Shown: one piece after another, positions 61,057 through 64,000 of the stretch
Layout: each line of letters starts with the position of its first letter
How positions within the stretch are numbered: position 1 is the first letter of the stretch
Origin: Planococcus sp. CPCC 101016
Lineage (GTDB): Bacteria > Bacillota > Bacilli > Bacillales_A > Planococcaceae
Direction of reading: 5' to 3'
NCBI RefSeq assembly: GCF_007859295.1
Contig: NZ_VOHB01000003.1
Location: 186,001-250,000, forward strand
DNA: 64,000 nt
The notes under the pieces: model-generated
Database searches by the model: none
The model's input: the letters and a program-made list of their open reading frames with translations, nothing else
Told to the model about the DNA's origin: nothing
Made by a program: the position numbers and the translations under genes

Positions 61057-61086
61057 TTAACCAGCACATGACGCCCATGCTATAAT
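61057..61086 (+). promoter_or_regulatory. Extended -10 promoter of the sodium channel gene
   Basis: TTAACC, 18 bases, TATAAT, with TG one base upstream of the -10 (TGCTATAAT). Transcription should begin near 61092-61094, only about 10 bases before the first ATG. Confidence 0.6.
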
Positions 61087-61101
61087 TAACGGAGTTTGGG
61101 C

Positions 61102-61974
61102 ATGCAAAAACTTCCCGTCCATTCTTGGAAACAGGATCCCCAAAACCTGCAAAAAAGAAAAGGAGTCGTCCCTGAAGTTATGAAAGATCGAATGATACGA
61201 ATTATGGAAGGCAACAGAGTCACCAATTTCATCACCATCTTGATCATCATCAATGCCATACTGGTTGGACTTGAGACCTATCCGGAGTTTGCGGAGAAAT
61301 ACCATACCTGGCTTTTGGCCATGGACATCATCGTTCTCGGGTTATTCACCCTGGAAATCATGATCAAGCTTTATCTATACCGCACCAGCTTCTTCCGGAA
61401 CGGTTGGAACAATTTCGACTTTCTCATTGTGGTCGGCAGCTTGATACTCTATAACTCCCCATACATAAGCGTTCTGCGTATTTTCCGTGTGCTGCGGGTA
61501 TTGCGCACCATCACCACCATCCCGTCTTTGCGGAGAGTAGTGGCTGCTCTATTCATGGCTATTCCGACCATCACCAGTGTCATTTTGTTGATGTCGATTA
61601 TCTTTTACGTCTATGCGGTCATCGGTACTTTCTTTTACGCCACGGTTGAACCGGAATTTTTCGGCAATCTTGGTTTGTCGTTTATCACCTTATTCCAAGT
61701 CTTTACCTTGGAATCCTGGGCAAGCGGCGTATTCCGCCCCATATTCGAAGTCGTTCCGTGGTCTTGGCTGTATTTCGTTTCCTTTATCGTCATTTCGACT
61801 TTCCTCATGATCAACTTGATCGTCGGGGAAATTGTAAATAATGCCCAAAAGATCTCCGAAGAAATCGATGCGGAAACTGCCGGCCTTAAAGATGAACTGT
61901 CGGAAATAGACGAACTCAAGAACGAAGTAGCAGAAATGAAAACCATGATCCAGACATTGGTGGATCGGAAATAA
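61102..61974 (+). CDS. Bacterial voltage-gated sodium channel (NaChBac/NavBac type)
   Basis: About 290 residues: six-helix ion-channel domain. S1 starts near residue 40; S4 has SVLRIFRVLRVLRTITTIPSLRR with the regularly spaced gating arginines; the selectivity filter is TLESWAS in FITLFQVFTLESWASGVFRPI, identical to NaChBac; S6 ISTFLMINLIVGEIVNNAQ; and a C-terminal coiled coil (about 255-290) for tetramer assembly. GGAG seven bases before this ATG supports the start, but the promoter leaves almost no leader. A second possible start is ATG 61180 (MKDRMIRIMEG), which gives a length and N-terminus closer to known NavBac, though its AGGAG is 14 bases away. Confidence 0.92.
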   Translation: MQKLPVHSWKQDPQNLQKRKGVVPEVMKDRMIRIMEGNRVTNFITILIIINAILVGLETYPEFAEKYHTWLLAMDIIVLGLFTLEIMIKLYLYRTSFFRNGWNNFDFLIVVGSLILYNSPYISVLRIFRVLRVLRTITTIPSLRRVVAALFMAIPTITSVILLMSIIFYVYAVIGTFFYATVEPEFFGNLGLSFITLFQVFTLESWASGVFRPIFEVVPWSWLYFVSFIVISTFLMINLIVGEIVNNAQKISEEIDAETAGLKDELSEIDELKNEVAEMKTMIQTLVDRK

Positions 61975-62006
61975 GAAGTAGTTTTCTCCTTAAAGATAGC
62001 TTCACT

Positions 62007-62059
62007 AAAAACACCTCCGGAATTGTACACTACGCGTGTACTTAAATCGGAGGTGTTTT
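62007..62059 (+). terminator. Terminator after the sodium channel gene
   Basis: AAAACACCTCCG ... CGGAGGTGTTTT with an inner GTACAC/GTGTAC stem. Confidence 0.85.
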
Positions 62060-62239
62060 GAGTAGATACAACCAACTGGATAAATCATAAGGATGAAAAT
62101 TGCTCCTAGCTGAATCTATTATTTCTTATTCGTCACCAGAGCATCAATTGAGTAACAAAAAAGGAATTCCATACAGGAATTTTCAATCCCCTAGCGAATA
62201 CTCCTCTATAGACTGTTTGAACTGGAGGAATGGCGAATC

Positions 62240-63004
62240 ATGAAAATGAAGACAAAGCTCAAATCGAAACTGTCTCGGACGTTTTCCAGCAATTTCACGA
62301 ATGCCTACCAAAAATTCACCATGAGTCATATGACAGAAAACAACAGCATGCCCAAGGCTTTTTTGCAAAAACCCTTGAATCAGTGCAAAGTGGCACTCGT
62401 TTCGACCGCCGGTGTTCACTTGAAATCAGACGAGCCGTTTAATGTGGACAATCCAGCTGGAGATCCTTCGTTTCGAATCATTCCGGGAGACATCTCGGAA
62501 CAGGAGCTGACCGTTACCCATATCTATTTCGATACCAAGTATGCCAAAACCGATCCATCCATCGTCTTTCCTCTCCAGCAGTTGAGAAAATCCGCGTCGA
62601 ATGGAAAAATCGGGTCCGTTTCAGGCATCCATATCGGATTGAACGGTGGCATCCTGGATACGACCATAGCTGAAAAAGACTTTATCCCGAAAGTAGTCGA
62701 ACTGTTTCATAATGAAGGAATTGATGCAGCTTTACTGGTACCTGGCTGAGGATCCTGCCACAATGTGCTTGGGCTGTATGCCCGGGCTTTAGAAGCTTCA
62801 CAGATTCCAACAGCCATGGTCACTTTGTTTCCGGAAGTCACAGAGAAAGTTGGAGCCCCACGCACACTCCATGTACCCTTTAAAATGGGTCGGCCGTGCG
62901 GCGAACCATTCGACTTTGAAACGAGAACAAAAGTGGTGGATCAATTACTTGAACTGTTAACGCTGCCTTCTGGAACCAAACAATTATATCCCGATACGTT
63001 ATAG
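62240..63004 (+). CDS. Glycine/sarcosine/betaine/D-proline reductase selenoprotein B (GrdB/PrdB) family; in-frame TGA at codon 170 likely selenocysteine
   Basis: One continuous reading frame of 254 residues if the TGA at 62747-62749 is read through. Before it: VALVSTAGVHLKSDEPFNVDNPAGDPSFRIIPGDI, THIYFDTKYAKTDPSIVFPL and IGSVSGIHIGLNGG; after it, with no frame change: GSCHNVLGLYARALEASQIPTAMVTLFPEVTEKVGAPRTLHVPFKMGRPCGEP. Both halves are contiguous parts of the GrdB/PrdB family, in which the aligned position is Cys or Sec in a [CU]xxC(H) redox motif. Here it reads U-G-S-C. A hairpin fitting a bacterial SECIS follows. ATG eleven bases after GGAGG. A BCCT betaine-type carrier gene is convergent next door. 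No selA/B/C/D genes are in the window. Alternative: a Cys codon mutated to stop (pseudogene). Confidence 0.85.
62767..62787 (+). promoter_or_regulatory. Candidate bacterial SECIS element
   Basis: GCTTGGGC-TGTAT-GCCCGGGC folds into an 8-bp stem (two G-U pairs) with a 5-base loop UGUAU having G as the second loop base. The loop starts 25 bases after the TGA, within the 16-37-base spacing of known bacterial SECIS elements, and the upper stem is GC-rich. It lies inside the coding sequence, as bacterial SECIS elements do. Confidence 0.7.
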
Positions 63005-63035
63005 AGACAGGAGGTTTAAACAGCAACCATCAACT

Positions 63036-63091
63036 AAAAAAGGCAGCATCAACAACTTTTTGAGTCGTTAATGCTGCCTTTTCTTTTTTTC
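63036..63091 (+). terminator. Terminator between convergent genes
   Basis: AAAAAAGGCAGCAT ... ATGCTGCCTTTT with an inner AACAACT/AGTCGTT stem; T run rightward, A run leftward, so possibly bidirectional. Confidence 0.85.
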
Positions 63092-63196
63092 AATAGTTGT
63101 TGCCGAAAAAGTCATAAGCAGGAAAAAAGATAATAGAGAAATGTTCAGCTCGAAAATTTTTCTATTGAGAGATCTTGTGATTTGAAGCCTACCATT

Positions 63197-64000
63197 TTAT
63201 CGAAGAACTTCTCTTGCTTCTTTTTTGGTTTCTTTCTTTTTAAGCTGGCCAATTCCCAGCTCTTTCGCTTCCACATTAAGGGCTTTGATCAGACTGAAAG
63301 TCATCAAAGCAATAATCATTGAAAATGGGAATGCCACAATAATCATTGTATTCTGCAACGCCTGCAGACCACCTGAGTAAAGAAGAACAAGCGCCGTAGC
63401 TGACAAGAAGACGCCCCAGATCATTTTCACTGTATTGCTCGGGCTGAGTGAACCGTTAGACGTCATCATCCCAAGAACAAATGTCCCTGAATCAGCAGAT
63501 GTGACAAAGAATGTAATGATGATTAGAATGGTTAAAATCGATAGAGCTAAACCGAATGGATATTGTTCCAATAACCCAAAGAGTGAAGCTTCCAGCGGCA
63601 ATGCCGAAATTACGGCAGCTCCCGTTCTTTCTGCTACAATCGCTGCACTGCCGAATGTCGAGAACCAAATGAACCCGATGAGTGACGGCACCAGCAATAC
63701 GTAAACGACAAATTCCCGGATTGTTCTGCCTCTTGATACACGGGCAATGAAAATACCGACAAACGGTGACCACGCGATCCACCATGACCAATAAAAAATC
63801 GTCCAACCATTGATCCACGCACGTCCTTCTTCATTCATTGGAGCCATCCGCAAGCTCATATTGACAAATGTCTGGACATAGCTACCGAGGCTATCCGTAA
63901 ATAAATTCAAGGTAAACATTGTCGGACCAAAAATCAGCACACAGATGAACAAAAGAGCCGTCAAGCCCATATTCGTGTTGCTTAAAATCTTTATTCCTTT
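63197..64000 (-). CDS. BCCT family betaine/carnitine/choline transporter, C-terminal part (cut by window edge)
   Basis: The frame is open to the window end, so the N-terminal half is missing; about 267 residues are visible. KGIKILSNTNMGLTALLFICVLIFGPT and NGWTIFYWSWWIAWSPFVGIFIARVSRGRTIREF contain the BCCT signature with the Trp-rich helix that binds quaternary ammonium groups, and FFVTSADSGTFVLGMM is the conserved TSADS helix. A Lys-rich C-terminal tail (KKKETKKEAREVLR) resembles osmosensing tails of BCCT members. It likely imports glycine betaine. Convergent with the GrdB-family gene. Confidence 0.92.
   Translation of the reverse strand, partial: KGIKILSNTNMGLTALLFICVLIFGPTMFTLNLFTDSLGSYVQTFVNMSLRMAPMNEEGRAWINGWTIFYWSWWIAWSPFVGIFIARVSRGRTIREFVVYVLLVPSLIGFIWFSTFGSAAIVAERTGAAVISALPLEASLFGLLEQYPFGLALSILTILIIITFFVTSADSGTFVLGMMTSNGSLSPSNTVKMIWGVFLSATALVLLYSGGLQALQNTMIIVAFPFSMIIALMTFSLIKALNVEAKELGIGQLKKKETKKEAREVLR

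Noticed and set aside
62747-62749. Simple nonsense mutation (pseudogene) in the GrdB-family gene
   Set aside because: Not fully excluded, but the stop falls exactly at the Cys/Sec position of the redox motif, the downstream half is intact with no frameshift, and a SECIS-like hairpin follows, so selenocysteine is the better reading.
62765-63004. Separate 79-residue protein
   Set aside because: It lacks a ribosome site and is the in-frame continuation of the upstream frame.

Overview
The window looks like a chromosomal segment of a Gram-positive Bacillota species, most likely Planococcaceae (Planococcus/Planomicrobium-like). The reasons are strong AGGAGG-type ribosome binding sites with frequent TTG/GTG starts, Bacillus-type gene sets (pspA-ydjG-ydjH-ydjI, msmX, a YozG-type regulator, YndM, YitT), and a staphylococcal-type carotenoid oxidase (CrtP) and haem sensor (HssRS). 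I see no rRNA, tRNA, CRISPR array, insertion sequence or prophage. The base composition looks moderate by eye and is not counted. The assignment rests on recognising families, not on a database search.

Layout. 0.2-5 kb: a TyrR/NtrC-like regulator with a degraded AAA+ core, coupled to a YjiH-type transporter, followed by small membrane proteins and an M20 aminoacylase-type peptidase. 5-12 kb: small membrane proteins, a TetR-MATE efflux pair, a PadR-DUF2812 pair with a clear operator, and a DUF2975 / YozG-like / DUF2975 cluster. 12-16 kb: a 2-hydroxycarboxylate (malate/citrate) transporter with its CitA/DcuS-type two-component system. 16-19.5 kb: the PspA membrane-stress operon. 19.8-22.3 kb: an acyl-CoA dehydrogenase and a type III CoA-transferase behind a leader hairpin with terminator features. 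22.5-23.3 kb: a DUF3870 gene, two REP-like palindromes and a small hydrophilic protein. 23.6-28.3 kb: an MMPL exporter, HssR/HssS and a four-helix membrane protein.

29-36 kb: a complete Leloir pathway, with ROK regulator, galM and a PucR-type regulator leftward and galK-galE-galT rightward, sharing a short divergent promoter region. 36-39.4 kb: the MsmX sugar-ABC ATPase, a six-unit 20-bp tandem repeat, a DUF4256 gene and a lysophospholipase-like hydrolase. 39.5-46 kb: lipoteichoic acid synthase, then a two-gene operon of a 1,256-residue SF1 helicase with long coiled coils and a 250-residue winged-helix-like partner. 46.5-54.5 kb: an AHSA1 protein, an amidase, an AI-2E family permease, a membrane-anchored Ltp-repeat protein, CrtP and an M14 peptidase. 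55-61 kb: a helical protein, a DIP1984-family protein, a formamidase with a zinc-ribbon insert, a hormone-sensitive-lipase-type esterase, L-aspartate dehydrogenase and a YitT protein.

61-64 kb: a bacterial voltage-gated sodium channel; then a GrdB/PrdB-family reductase gene interrupted by an in-frame TGA at codon 170; then the C-terminal part of a BCCT betaine-type transporter. The TGA creates a U-G-S-C motif and is followed by an 8-bp hairpin with a G in its loop at the right distance for a bacterial SECIS, so the gene is a strong selenoprotein candidate. This is the most notable item in the window. Other leads are the SF1 helicase operon, the Ltp-repeat protein without a lipobox, the 20-bp tandem array, the REP-like palindromes, the leader hairpin at 22.3 kb, and the pairing of HssRS with an MMPL exporter.
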